Below, piece by piece: positions 29,914 through 39,194 of a DNA stretch of 64,000 nucleotides; the stretch's first letter is position 1, and the number at the start of each line of letters is the position of its first letter. Origin of the DNA: Aliivibrio sifiae (GTDB lineage Bacteria > Pseudomonadota > Gammaproteobacteria > Enterobacterales > Vibrionaceae); contig NZ_MSCP01000004.1 of NCBI RefSeq assembly GCF_002954715.1, forward strand, positions 36,757 through 100,756, in the 5' to 3' direction. The position numbers and the translations under genes are program-made. The notes beneath the pieces were generated by a model. That model did no database searches. It worked only from the letters and a program-made list of their open reading frames with translations, and was not told the DNA's origin.

Positions 29914-31248
29914 TTGCAGCTAATAACCTCTCCAACTCAAGTCTTTTATCATTTAATGGATCTTGATGACGAACAACAACGAAAGATGCTTGATGACCTA
30001 AAAAATAGTCATCCTGATATTTATCGTGACGTCACTCCATTACTTAATATAACTACTTCAGACCACTTCTCAGATCTGTTTGGCTTTCACGCGCAACAAG
30101 CTTTTCATGTTGAATGGGACTTTAGCCACCAAATCGTTGATAAATACCAAATCACAGAAGAGTTAGGTCGTGGTGGGATGGGTGTCGTATATTCTGCATA
30201 CAGAAATAACGGAACGTTTGAACAAGAACTTGCGATTAAATTCATTCAACCTGATTTTAATAACTTGCTAGATAAACATGCTCTATTTGAAGAAGCGCAA
30301 TTACTCGCACGCTTAAATCACCCATATATAGCAAAAGTCTTTGATGGTGGAGAGCATGAAGGAACGGTTTATGTCGTTATGGAAAAAGTTATTGGGACAA
30401 CGCTCAATGAATTTTTATACTCCACACCGTTATCACCAAAAGAAAAATTGCTGTTGTTTAGCCAAATTTGCCAAGCTTTAGAACATGCACATCAAAATGA
30501 TGTTTTACATGCAGATTTAAAACCTGAAAACATTTTAATCGATAAGCAACACTGCCCAAAACTGATTGATTTTAACTTAACTCAAAAAGTACAGAACAGT
30601 AGAGGCCGTGGTATTAAAGAACTTGTTGCTTATAGTGAGCATTTTGCCAGCCCAGAACAAAAAAAAGGAGATTACTTAACGTCATTAAGTGATGTGTATT
30701 CTCTCGGAAAAATCTTACACCTTCTTTTCCCAGATCTAGAAAGCAAACACGATATTGCTTGTATACAACAAAAAGCAACGCAAATAAATTTATCTAAACG
30801 CTACAACTCCGTAGAAGATCTGCGTCACGACATTGAATCAGTCGTCAGTTCTCAACCGATTACATTAAAACAACAAAATCCTTTATATGTGCTTCATTGC
30901 TTACTAAAACGAAAGCCTGTGCCATCGTTTCTTTTGGTTTTATTAATATTATCAGGCCTTCTTTTTTCTGGCCTTTTGATCTTTAAAAACCACCAATTAG
31001 AACAAGAAAAAATAGTTGCTGAAAATATGATGTATGAGGTCACACAATTATTGTTTCATTCAAAAGGAAGAGATGTTTCTAAAGTATCTATCAACTCGAT
31101 GCTGGAATTAACTCGACGTAGGATCCTCTCTAATCCAGATTTACCGACTCATATAAAACAAAAAATGCTGCTAGCTATGATGACGCCAATACCAACAAAG
31201 CACAAAGTAATCAGCGAGAACATAGAAAAAGAACAACAAACACTGTAA
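29914..31248 (+). CDS. Membrane-anchored Hanks-type Ser/Thr protein kinase
   Basis: A 444-residue kinase. N-terminal helical region (1-70) is of the kind seen in kinases paired with X6-type ECF sigma factors (VFYHLMDLDDEQQRKMLDDL). The kinase domain (about 79-310) has a glycine loop LGRGGMGV (84-91), Lys109, HAD at 199-201, N206 and a metal-binding Asp219 in DFN, which replaces the usual DFG. One membrane segment (about 336-356) and about 90 periplasmic residues follow. I keep the TTG start at 29914 because it preserves the N-terminal motif; ATG 29956 is an alternative, and neither has a clear ribosome site. First gene of a tight operon. Confidence 0.85.
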   Translation: MQLITSPTQVFYHLMDLDDEQQRKMLDDLKNSHPDIYRDVTPLLNITTSDHFSDLFGFHAQQAFHVEWDFSHQIVDKYQITEELGRGGMGVVYSAYRNNGTFEQELAIKFIQPDFNNLLDKHALFEEAQLLARLNHPYIAKVFDGGEHEGTVYVVMEKVIGTTLNEFLYSTPLSPKEKLLLFSQICQALEHAHQNDVLHADLKPENILIDKQHCPKLIDFNLTQKVQNSRGRGIKELVAYSEHFASPEQKKGDYLTSLSDVYSLGKILHLLFPDLESKHDIACIQQKATQINLSKRYNSVEDLRHDIESVVSSQPITLKQQNPLYVLHCLLKRKPVPSFLLVLLILSGLLFSGLLIFKNHQLEQEKIVAENMMYEVTQLLFHSKGRDVSKVSINSMLELTRRRILSNPDLPTHIKQKMLLAMMTPIPTKHKVISENIEKEQQTL

Positions 31249-31275
31249 GAATTTCAGTAAGAAAAGGCATATTTA

Positions 31276-32709
31276 ATGAAAAAGACAATACCCTCATCTC
31301 TATTACTAATTTATATAGTTATAGAAACAATCTCAGCCGCTTCTGCAACTGAAGTTCATACTGGTTATTTTATTGATTCACCAGTGACTGGACTTTACTA
31401 CCAAACAAGCTCTGAACTTTCAGGGACGACAAATAAAGGCGCATTTAACTATCGCTCAGGAGATGTTGTTCGCTTTTTTTTAGGAAAAGATGAGAATGGG
31501 TATTTGGTTAGCACGCTATCAGGGCAAGAAGTAATAACGCCTACATTAACAACAACAACACCGAGCAAAAGCATTAACCTTACTCGATTGCTTCTTTCTC
31601 TTGATAGCACCCCAAACGATCGAAAAGAAATTATTTTAGCGAGTAAAATGCTTTCTGATATCAATTTTCAACAACAGTTAAAAAACATTGACCTTAATGT
31701 ATTGGATCAATCAGCAAAAGATCTCAATTTAAATTTAGTGTCAGTCAAAGAAGCAGTCAATCATTTAAACCAAAGTCAGCAATACATAGAAAATAATTTC
31801 ACATCAAATGAAATCATCTACCACCCAATAAATAAACGCCTTGAGCATATCATCATTAAGAAGAAAGACTCACAAGGAAGGCTTTGTGCATACGACCTTA
31901 AATACCGTAACCACCCTAGATCTAGCCCTCCTTTTGGCAATATAGAATATACAATCAATAAAACACATTTAATTCAATACCCAAGCGTTGGTGATTATTT
32001 TAATGGCTGTTTTCTAGATAAAACAAAATCATTATCTTCTGAAAAAACACATATCTCTCAATTTAAACATTGGGAAGGATTGATTGGCTGTGCAAATACA
32101 GGATGTACTCGTAATGATTTAAATGGTTTTTCTTTAGATAATTACAACGATGAAGGAGATTGGAAATATCGCACAACCGCAATGAATTTTGATCCTGAAA
32201 CTGAATTATTTATGGAAAAAGTACAAGGACTTGGTCCAAATGAACACATCAAACATCAAAATCAAAGTGAAAAAATAATATTTACTTACCCAAAAGAAAA
32301 AGGAAAAAACATTCCTTTCGAGGGGATTTGGCGCCAAACCCAATATCAGGGTAAAACCATTAATTCATATTGCTTATTAATAAAACAAGGCGTTATTTTT
32401 CAAGATCCAGAAGTCAAAGATTCTTGCTCTCAAAATGAAAAGCATTACGTTCTCAATGTAACGAAAAAATATCCCGATATGTGGTGGATTAATAACGAAA
32501 ATAAAACCGCACATTTAGAACAAATGAACTTACTCGTTCGTTGGTATCAAAACGGAAATCAACCACAACATACAACGTGGGAGTACTTACCAGCAGGAGA
32601 AGAATGGAACCAAGGCATTCTTTATCGGTACCGACAAATCGTTCAACAACAATCTGATGGCACAGAAGAAATAAATACGTTTACTGTCTCTGAATTTAGC
32701 AAAATATAA
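31276..32709 (+). CDS. Exported protein of unknown function in the kinase operon
   Basis: A 477-residue protein with a signal peptide (about 1-24, cleavage after SAASA-like sequence). The first domain (GYFIDSPVTGLYYQTSSELSG, then FNYRSGDVVRFFLG) is of a type found at the start of large surface proteins in marine gammaproteobacteria. The remainder is polar, with several Cys, and not recognised. It lies 27 bases after the kinase gene and 13 before the sigma gene. It may be the sensing or output part of the kinase system; this is inference. Confidence 0.7.
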   Translation: MKKTIPSSLLLIYIVIETISAASATEVHTGYFIDSPVTGLYYQTSSELSGTTNKGAFNYRSGDVVRFFLGKDENGYLVSTLSGQEVITPTLTTTTPSKSINLTRLLLSLDSTPNDRKEIILASKMLSDINFQQQLKNIDLNVLDQSAKDLNLNLVSVKEAVNHLNQSQQYIENNFTSNEIIYHPINKRLEHIIIKKKDSQGRLCAYDLKYRNHPRSSPPFGNIEYTINKTHLIQYPSVGDYFNGCFLDKTKSLSSEKTHISQFKHWEGLIGCANTGCTRNDLNGFSLDNYNDEGDWKYRTTAMNFDPETELFMEKVQGLGPNEHIKHQNQSEKIIFTYPKEKGKNIPFEGIWRQTQYQGKTINSYCLLIKQGVIFQDPEVKDSCSQNEKHYVLNVTKKYPDMWWINNENKTAHLEQMNLLVRWYQNGNQPQHTTWEYLPAGEEWNQGILYRYRQIVQQQSDGTEEINTFTVSEFSKI

Positions 32710-32722
32710 CGGGATCCTTTTC

Positions 32723-33289
32723 ATGACGAAAACAACAGAATTAACTCGAATCATTCAAAACTGGCAATCTGGTGATAAACAAGCCGAAAGTCATTTATAT
32801 CAATTCGCCTATTTACAATTACATAGTATCGCTCAAGAAGAACGTAAGCGTAATGCAGAAAAATACGGTGAAAATAATGACGTACTTTCTGATAGCGTAA
32901 ATAGTACAACAGCATTAATACACGACGCTTACATCAAACTATCAAATGCAGAGTTAACCGACATAAAAACAAAACGTGATTTTTTCTTAATGGCGACTAA
33001 AGTAATGCGTCAAATATTGATTGATAACGCTCGTTCACAACAAGCTCAAAAACGTCAGCCATTAACATCAATAGAAGGTGAGCATAATAAATTTGAACAA
33101 CTAATTACAATGGACAAAGCATTAGATAGCTTTAGTGTTCGCTACCCTCGCCAATCCAGCGCTTTAAAATTAAAGTACTTAATGGGGATGAAAAATACTG
33201 AAATCTGCCAATTATTAGAATGCAGTCCAAGCCTAATAGAAAAGGATTTAAAATTTTCACGCAGCTGGCTGCAAACTCGCATGATGTAA
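32723..33289 (+). CDS. ECF RNA polymerase sigma factor (X6-like)
   Basis: A 188-residue ECF-type sigma factor with region 2 (ALIHDAYIKLSNAELTDIKTKRDFFLMATKVMRQILIDNAR-like, about 72-112) and region 4 (YLMGMKNTEICQLLECSPSLIEKDLKFSRSWL, about 150-185). The layout matches the Sig-70_X6 group, which commonly neighbours Ser/Thr kinases. No classical anti-sigma gene is adjacent, suggesting control by phosphorylation. It is third in a four-gene operon with tight spacing (13 bases before, 5 after). Confidence 0.85.
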   Translation: MTKTTELTRIIQNWQSGDKQAESHLYQFAYLQLHSIAQEERKRNAEKYGENNDVLSDSVNSTTALIHDAYIKLSNAELTDIKTKRDFFLMATKVMRQILIDNARSQQAQKRQPLTSIEGEHNKFEQLITMDKALDSFSVRYPRQSSALKLKYLMGMKNTEICQLLECSPSLIEKDLKFSRSWLQTRMM

Positions 33290-33294
33290 GAAAT

Positions 33295-34863
33295 ATGAAA
33301 AAATACGCGTTACCTTTAATTCCAATAGTAATAATTACATTGAGTGGCTTTTGGCTACATTCAGCTCTATCTTCACCATCCAATAGCACTCAACCAATAG
33401 AGCAAGAGACACAAGCAAGTATCAAAGACCCCTCTTCTGATGAAGCTTTTCTTTCTAGCTTTGATAAACAAAAAATACTCATAAATAATGAGATTAAAAA
33501 ACATGGACAAGAAAAAAAAACCATTACAAAAAATAAAAAAATAGAAAAATCCTCGCCTACTCAAATTGAAAAACAAAATTTACAGAATAACGAGCATGAA
33601 AAATACAACATTCAAGAAGATAATTTATTAAAGGAAGCTGACAAATTAGGGTCAAAAGGGAATCAAAAGCCCCAAATCAATAAAGAAATCCAACAGCAAC
33701 TTCAAACAATGATTTACGCATGGGACTTAACTGAATCAACATCCATCAAGTACTCTTTCAGTATCCATGGACTTTTTTATGATGAAGACGATGATTTTAT
33801 TACCACAAAAATACATTTTTCATATCCAGGCTTATCTTTAATCAATAAAGCAGGGCTGACTTTGGTTGGTACCCCTATAAAAAATAAAAAACCAACTAAA
33901 TTCATAATTTCAGCTAAAGATGATCATCATGGAGAAGATGAAAGCTCTTGGGCACAAGTAAGCTTTTCACTCCCTTCAACCGAAGACTCGAACCTTATAG
34001 GTGAAAATGCATTAATTGGACAAACACTGTACCGCCTAGAAACATCCAAAAATTTTCTCGGTAGTAGTTACGACTATGAAATAGTCTATTGTGAAGCATT
34101 TAAGTTCATCAATAATATTGCTTTCTATGCAGCATCAACTAATAAACAAACATGCCCAAAAGAGGATCGTTTAACCGAAATAGGAACTTATCAAGCCGAT
34201 GAGAATCAACTAATTTTAACTAGTAACGGCTCAGTATTTAACGCAGAGCAGCACTGGGAAATTAAACATGAATATAAATCCAGTCACAAAAAAGGAGAAA
34301 GCCTGCTCACCACCGTCCATAATGGAAAAAAATTTGAAACCTACACAATATTAAAAAATAAAGCTGCAATGGAATCGCGACTTAATGTAGTAACAGGTGA
34401 ATACCCTTACCAAATGGAAAAGTTTGAATACTTTTTGCCTAAAGATATGGAAGGTCATTACATTAAGGGGACTGCTGGTATGTACATGATGGATTCACGT
34501 CTAATAAACCCAAATTGGCGAGATTTAGATTCAGACTTAAATATTAATTCAGATACTCATGATGTCACTTGTAAGCATGTTCTGTCTTTTTACCAAAGTT
34601 CAATACTAGGTGGGAAGGGGGTATATGCAGATATAACAACAAGTTCATTGGCACCAAATAATATCGATCCTATAGAATGCGAAGAAAGGATAAATTCAGA
34701 AACAGGAAAACGCTATTCTTATCTGGATTTAGATTATTCTAATTATGATGAGTTAGTAAATGGAGAAGTTTACAGTTACGTTCTCAAGCCTAAACCAGAG
34801 CTTGCTCATTTAGTTGAAGAGTTTAAGATCAATTTAATTTATCACGAACCAAATCTAAACTAA
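33295..34863 (+). CDS. Membrane-anchored cadherin-like surface protein
   Basis: A 522-residue protein. An N-terminal membrane anchor (about 4-24) leaves only three residues in the cytoplasm, so it is not a typical anti-sigma factor. A charged low-complexity linker (about 40-125) is followed by a dystroglycan/cadherin-like domain (LQTMIYAWDLTES.. to SFSLPS) and then a Cys-containing domain. The same order of domains occurs in the lipoprotein at 36018-38864. Start set at ATG 33295, 5 bases after the sigma factor stop; upstream in-frame extension would overlap that gene. Function unknown. Confidence 0.72.
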   Translation: MKKYALPLIPIVIITLSGFWLHSALSSPSNSTQPIEQETQASIKDPSSDEAFLSSFDKQKILINNEIKKHGQEKKTITKNKKIEKSSPTQIEKQNLQNNEHEKYNIQEDNLLKEADKLGSKGNQKPQINKEIQQQLQTMIYAWDLTESTSIKYSFSIHGLFYDEDDDFITTKIHFSYPGLSLINKAGLTLVGTPIKNKKPTKFIISAKDDHHGEDESSWAQVSFSLPSTEDSNLIGENALIGQTLYRLETSKNFLGSSYDYEIVYCEAFKFINNIAFYAASTNKQTCPKEDRLTEIGTYQADENQLILTSNGSVFNAEQHWEIKHEYKSSHKKGESLLTTVHNGKKFETYTILKNKAAMESRLNVVTGEYPYQMEKFEYFLPKDMEGHYIKGTAGMYMMDSRLINPNWRDLDSDLNINSDTHDVTCKHVLSFYQSSILGGKGVYADITTSSLAPNNIDPIECEERINSETGKRYSYLDLDYSNYDELVNGEVYSYVLKPKPELAHLVEEFKINLIYHEPNLN

Positions 34864-34876
34864 CTCATTAATAAAT

Positions 34877-34915
34877 AACAACTAAAAGAGCAAGCCCATG
34901 GCTCTTTTAGTTGTT
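34877..34915. terminator. Hairpin between convergent genes
   Basis: A perfect 15-bp stem (34877-34891 with 34901-34915) has a 9-base loop and T/A-rich arms. It separates the kinase operon from the convergent outer-membrane gene. It lacks a long T run, so its strength as terminator is uncertain. Confidence 0.65.
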
Positions 34916-34928
34916 GGCCTATCGTAGG

Positions 34929-35792
34929 CTAAAAACTCCAAAGTGCTTGAAAGCCAGTACTGAAGGTGTACGTATCAGCTTCTGGCAACGTCGCATATCC
35001 ACTTTTATTCTCACGCTCTGTACATTCACCATCAACCATAGTGACACACGTTTCAAACTGTACTTTTTGTTTATCGGTTTCAAAACGTTTTTCATAACCA
35101 AGCATAGCGTACCATCCCAAGTGAAGCCCTTTCATTATTTCATAACTAACGGTTCCTTCAATGGATGTCCTAATACCAAAATCATTAAAAGTATTATCTT
35201 CAAATTTGGTATTTTTAGTCACACTATAAATTGGCATACCTAGTACAGCTCGTCCGCTTACTTTCCATTTTTTATCACTAAACAGTGAACCATTATCGTA
35301 AGCCACACCTAAATCGACAAAAATATCGGTCGACGTTTCTTCCCATGTCCCATAAAACGCTTTATTGGTGAACCCATTATGATTTCTCATACCGTAACGA
35401 GTATAGGTTTGATAAGTAAGTGCTGGTCCACCTATTACTCGCCACTCATCAGTAAGCTTGTAGTGCAATTGTATATTGGTCGCCGTTTTTAAATACTCAA
35501 ACTGATTAGTTTGCATTAAATGGCTGTAATACTCCCAATCCTCCTCTGCGCTTTGAGGTGAAAAAGAAGCTAATGCATCTATCGAAAAATCAAAATTATC
35601 ATTGATGTAATACAAACCACCACTATTTAACACCGGGTTTGTAATAGTGACTTTTGATTGCACCCCTCCATAATATTCTTGATACGTTACATTTTCTAAA
35701 CCAAACGTAAAATACGAATACCCATAGTTTTTTTCTCCCTCATGTGCCATTGCAAAACATGGCAATAAACCTAACCAGTATATTTTTTTCAT
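34929..35792 (-). CDS. Predicted outer-membrane beta-barrel protein
   Basis: A 287-residue protein with a short signal peptide (MKKIYWLGLLPCFAMA) and alternating amphipathic strands rich in Tyr, Trp and Gly. It ends in a C-terminal Phe (ALWSF), the mark of barrels inserted by the Bam machinery. No specific family is recognised. It lies between the kinase operon and the large lipoprotein, opposed to both, and may be part of the same surface system; this is context only. ATG is preceded by AGGGATG. Confidence 0.72.
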   Translation of the reverse strand: MKKIYWLGLLPCFAMAHEGEKNYGYSYFTFGLENVTYQEYYGGVQSKVTITNPVLNSGGLYYINDNFDFSIDALASFSPQSAEEDWEYYSHLMQTNQFEYLKTATNIQLHYKLTDEWRVIGGPALTYQTYTRYGMRNHNGFTNKAFYGTWEETSTDIFVDLGVAYDNGSLFSDKKWKVSGRAVLGMPIYSVTKNTKFEDNTFNDFGIRTSIEGTVSYEIMKGLHLGWYAMLGYEKRFETDKQKVQFETCVTMVDGECTERENKSGYATLPEADTYTFSTGFQALWSF

Positions 35793-35935
35793 TGTTCATC
35801 CCTATATGTATTTTTGGGTGCGAAATATGAGTGATTCATTCCAAAAAACCAATAGTACGGTTGATAAAAAAATAAAATAAATTTTACGGTTTTTTTCCTA
35901 TTTCTCGTGTCTTGTTTTGCTTTTTGAATCGGCGT

Positions 35936-35952
35936 AAAAGTGTCGCACTTTT
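35936..35952. promoter_or_regulatory. Short palindrome upstream of the large lipoprotein gene
   Basis: AAAAGTG-TCG-CACTTTT is a perfect 7-bp inverted repeat about 65 bases before the lipoprotein start, in the divergent gap with the outer-membrane gene. It may be an operator; nothing else supports it. Confidence 0.35.
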
Positions 35953-36017
35953 GAGTTTTACAAATAAATAAACACTATTGAGGGGAAGGCTACCCTCACC
36001 AAAAAGGATTGAACAGA

Positions 36018-38864
36018 ATGAAAAAGGTAAGTTTATTAGCAGCGTCAGTGGCATTTGCGTTAGTAGGTTGTGGTGGTTCTGACGGAGGTTCAGACGGTGG
36101 TTCAGATCATAATATAAATACTGAAACTCCTTCAGCAGGTGGTATCGTTATTACCGGTTTTGATGGTTACTTTAAGAATGCAGTGGTGTTTGATGATGTA
36201 AACAACAACGGCTCTCTAGACGTTAATGTTGATACTGTATTTGGTCTTACCAAGGCTGACGGTAAGATTACTCTACCAAAGGGAGTAAAAATCCAAGGTT
36301 CTCTTGCTCTTAAAACATTAAAACCAGGCGATACAGACAAAGATCTTGCAATAAAACTAGCAGCACTAAGTCCTGCTGCTGATTCTTACGCTGATTTCAT
36401 GAATACATACACAACGGATATGGACTATGAAGGTCAACCAATGGCTAATGCCGTGGTTTTCCGTACACCTATTTCAGCTGAAGATAAAACCGCTGTAATT
36501 TCTCCACTGACTGACCTTGTTGCTATCGAAATGGCAAAAGGCACTGCTGAAAATCCAGTAAGTGAAGAAGCAGCAATCGCAGCAGTAACCACTGCGCTTG
36601 GTGGCACAACAGAGCAGCCTATTGATCTATTCTCTGATTTCGTAAAAGACTCAAAGACAAATTTAGAAAGCGCTAAATTACACAAAACAGCACAAATTCT
36701 GACAGAATCAAAAGCAAAGAACCCTGCTGTTTATGAGAAAAATTCAGCTGAAATTGCTGCCGTTGCTCAAGAAGAGTCTGAAAAAATCGTAACTGATGAA
36801 ACAATGGGTTCTGATGATTTATTAAACCAAAAGCCTGTTATTAATCCTTCAGAGCCAGATGTTATTATTACCAACTACAAATTATTAGTGAATGAAGGCG
36901 CTAAAATTGCCATTCAAAAAGAAATTAGTGCATTAGCTATCACTGAAGGTCAATCTCTAGATACCACAATTACTATTCCTGCAAACCTATTCCAAGACAA
37001 GTACGACAATACGCAAACTAATGTACAAGCAGTGGTAGAAATTAACGGTAAAGGTGAAATTACAGCTAATTTAGTAGGTGAAACACTAACTCTTTCAGCT
37101 GAAAATCTACAACCAACGTCAGATATCTATACCATTACGCTAACAGCTGAAGATAAAGCAAAGGCAGACACTGAAGTATTAAATACACTAAGCACAACAT
37201 TCTCATTTAAAGTTGAGATGCTAAACACAGCCCCAGTTGTAGACACTAAAACTCAAGCAAGCATTCAAACTGTGGTTAATTCTTGGGAATTACAACAAGG
37301 TGCCACATTCTCACAAACTTTCTCTGTTGATGGCTTATTTGATGACCGAGAAGGTGATGCTTTAACTTATACAACGAACATTAATTCAGTGGTATCAGGT
37401 TTAACATCTGCATTTAATAAAAATACTGGCAAAATCACTATTTCAGGTAACCCTCAACCTAATCACTTAGGCCAATTAGTATTTACGATTACGGCTGATG
37501 ATGGTCACCCTGCAACTCGACTAGCTTCTGAAGCTGCAAACTTCACATTACCTGCTATTGAGGCTGGTGAAATCACAATAAATACAAATGCTAAAGCCGA
37601 GTTACAAACGAAAGCAGCAGCATGGAAATTAAAAGTTGGCACTGAATTTAACCAAACATTAAACATTAACGAATTGTTTGATTCTGCAGTAAATGGTGAT
37701 GTTCAATATTATGCTAACTACGCAGAGTATGATAATACACTACCAGAAAACCCAATTAACGGCGTTGAAGTAAGCGTTGATCAAAGTGGTCTAGTTACAT
37801 TAACAGGTACCCCAACTAAAGTAACCAATGGTGTTGTTCTATATCTAGCTCAAGGGATCAACTTCTCTGGTGGCGAAGATAATGACATTGAATCAGAAAT
37901 GGTGATGTTAACACTTCCAAATGTTCAACCAGCAGATGAAGTAACACCACCACCAGCCGGAAAACACCCTCTTGAAAATAAAAACTGGTATGTTTTAGAG
38001 CGTGGTAGTGATGATGGTGACGGTATCGACAATAACAACTACTCGCGTGTTTGGTGTGATACGTACAGTTTTGAAAACGGGATAGTATTAAGTAATAATC
38101 GCTCATCAATAAATAAAAATACCTGTTCAGATGAAATTTTTGCACAAGATGACAATGGTACATACGTAATTGATGAAAATAACAACATTGTTGCTACATT
38201 TACTTTCATCGAAAATGGCGAACAATTAACAGAGACCTTCACTGTCTCAATTAATGACGATACTAATGCACCAATGGATGAAATCTCAATTGGTTCTAAA
38301 TCAGTTCTTTTCTCAATGGAAGAACAAGGTCAAATTGAGCATGAAACAAAAACATTCTTTGCCGATAACGTAGATGCAGAAAAACGCATTAATGTAAACT
38401 CAAATGACGGTCCAGAGTTACGTGATGCACCTCTATACTGGCCAGGTCAGCAAGATGGTGAATATGTACTGAGATCAACATCACTTCAAATGAATACAGC
38501 AGAAAATAGCCCTGGCAACAGTCATGATTATATTAAAGTTTGGATTAATGGTGTGAGCTGTGACGGTTTATTCGAAGGTATCGATGGTGACGGTCCTATC
38601 TTTGAAAAATTCATCGTAACATCCGATTCAATTTCTCGGAATAATGAGTACAGTAACCAATTACATCACTCTGGATGCTTTACCTCGGAAGAAAATGGAA
38701 CACCAAACGCTGTTATTTCATTCCTACTTGGTATGAACAACAACTACAAATTAAATGCGAATGAAACCTACAGCATTATGGGTAAAGTCTCTAATGATTG
38801 GGGATCAGCTCTTAGTGATATCAACTTCAACATGGATTGGACTGGTCCTGCAATCAACGACTAA
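36018..38864 (+). CDS. Large cadherin-like surface lipoprotein
   Basis: A 948-residue lipoprotein: signal peptide with lipobox LVGC, then a flexible GGSDGGSDGGSD spacer. Next come an EF-hand-like segment (FDDVNNNGSLDVNVDT), a helical region (about 100-290), at least three Ig/cadherin-like domains and a C-terminal Cys-containing part. Each of two domains opens with a matching phrase (QTVVNSWELQQGATFSQTF and QTKAAAWKLKVGTEFNQTL). Start at ATG 36018 with AAGGA 9 bases upstream; a TTG nine bases earlier is rejected. It probably sits on the cell surface; ligand or function unknown. Confidence 0.8.
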   Translation: MKKVSLLAASVAFALVGCGGSDGGSDGGSDHNINTETPSAGGIVITGFDGYFKNAVVFDDVNNNGSLDVNVDTVFGLTKADGKITLPKGVKIQGSLALKTLKPGDTDKDLAIKLAALSPAADSYADFMNTYTTDMDYEGQPMANAVVFRTPISAEDKTAVISPLTDLVAIEMAKGTAENPVSEEAAIAAVTTALGGTTEQPIDLFSDFVKDSKTNLESAKLHKTAQILTESKAKNPAVYEKNSAEIAAVAQEESEKIVTDETMGSDDLLNQKPVINPSEPDVIITNYKLLVNEGAKIAIQKEISALAITEGQSLDTTITIPANLFQDKYDNTQTNVQAVVEINGKGEITANLVGETLTLSAENLQPTSDIYTITLTAEDKAKADTEVLNTLSTTFSFKVEMLNTAPVVDTKTQASIQTVVNSWELQQGATFSQTFSVDGLFDDREGDALTYTTNINSVVSGLTSAFNKNTGKITISGNPQPNHLGQLVFTITADDGHPATRLASEAANFTLPAIEAGEITINTNAKAELQTKAAAWKLKVGTEFNQTLNINELFDSAVNGDVQYYANYAEYDNTLPENPINGVEVSVDQSGLVTLTGTPTKVTNGVVLYLAQGINFSGGEDNDIESEMVMLTLPNVQPADEVTPPPAGKHPLENKNWYVLERGSDDGDGIDNNNYSRVWCDTYSFENGIVLSNNRSSINKNTCSDEIFAQDDNGTYVIDENNNIVATFTFIENGEQLTETFTVSINDDTNAPMDEISIGSKSVLFSMEEQGQIEHETKTFFADNVDAEKRINVNSNDGPELRDAPLYWPGQQDGEYVLRSTSLQMNTAENSPGNSHDYIKVWINGVSCDGLFEGIDGDGPIFEKFIVTSDSISRNNEYSNQLHHSGCFTSEENGTPNAVISFLLGMNNNYKLNANETYSIMGKVSNDWGSALSDINFNMDWTGPAIND

Positions 38865-38881
38865 TTCTAATGATTTATGAT

Positions 38882-38910
38882 AAACCCCGACACTCGTCGG
38901 GGTTTCTTTT
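38882..38910 (+). terminator. Terminator of the large lipoprotein gene
   Basis: AAACCCCGAC and GTCGGGGTTT pair around ACTC, followed by CTTTT. A strong hairpin about 20 bases after the stop codon. Confidence 0.88.
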
Positions 38911-39194
38911 ATCTACGACCCAAACCTTAACTTCCAATTCAATCTAAAAATCCAACCAGAATCACAAAACTCATTACTCTCAATTTAGCTTCCACTTTCC
39001 ATTACTGCGATTTCCAGTTCATAACCCTATAATATTTAAGTAAATAAATTTAAAACTTTGAACTCACCCCACCAACACCTTCCAATTTCCACTTCAAAGT
39101 GGAAAAACTACCCCTGTTCACTTTTCCCTTCCACTTATATTCTTTCATCATCAAGTTAAACACAAAAACTTATTATTTAAGGGAAATATAAAAC
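38911..39194. promoter_or_regulatory. Control region of the PRD operon with TTCCA repeats
   Basis: No gene is seen. Words of the form TTCCA occur many times (for example TTCCAATT, TTCCACTTTCC, TTTCCAGTTC). A perfect inverted repeat TTTCCACTT-CA-AAGTGGAAA lies at 39086-39105, about 90 bases before the PRD gene. The repeated word and palindrome suggest operator sites, perhaps for the regulator whose remnant lies downstream; this is a guess. Confidence 0.4.

Noticed and set aside
33220..33294. Upstream extension of the anchored cadherin-like protein
   Set aside because: It overlaps the sigma factor C-terminus in another frame; ATG 33295 starts directly at the membrane anchor.
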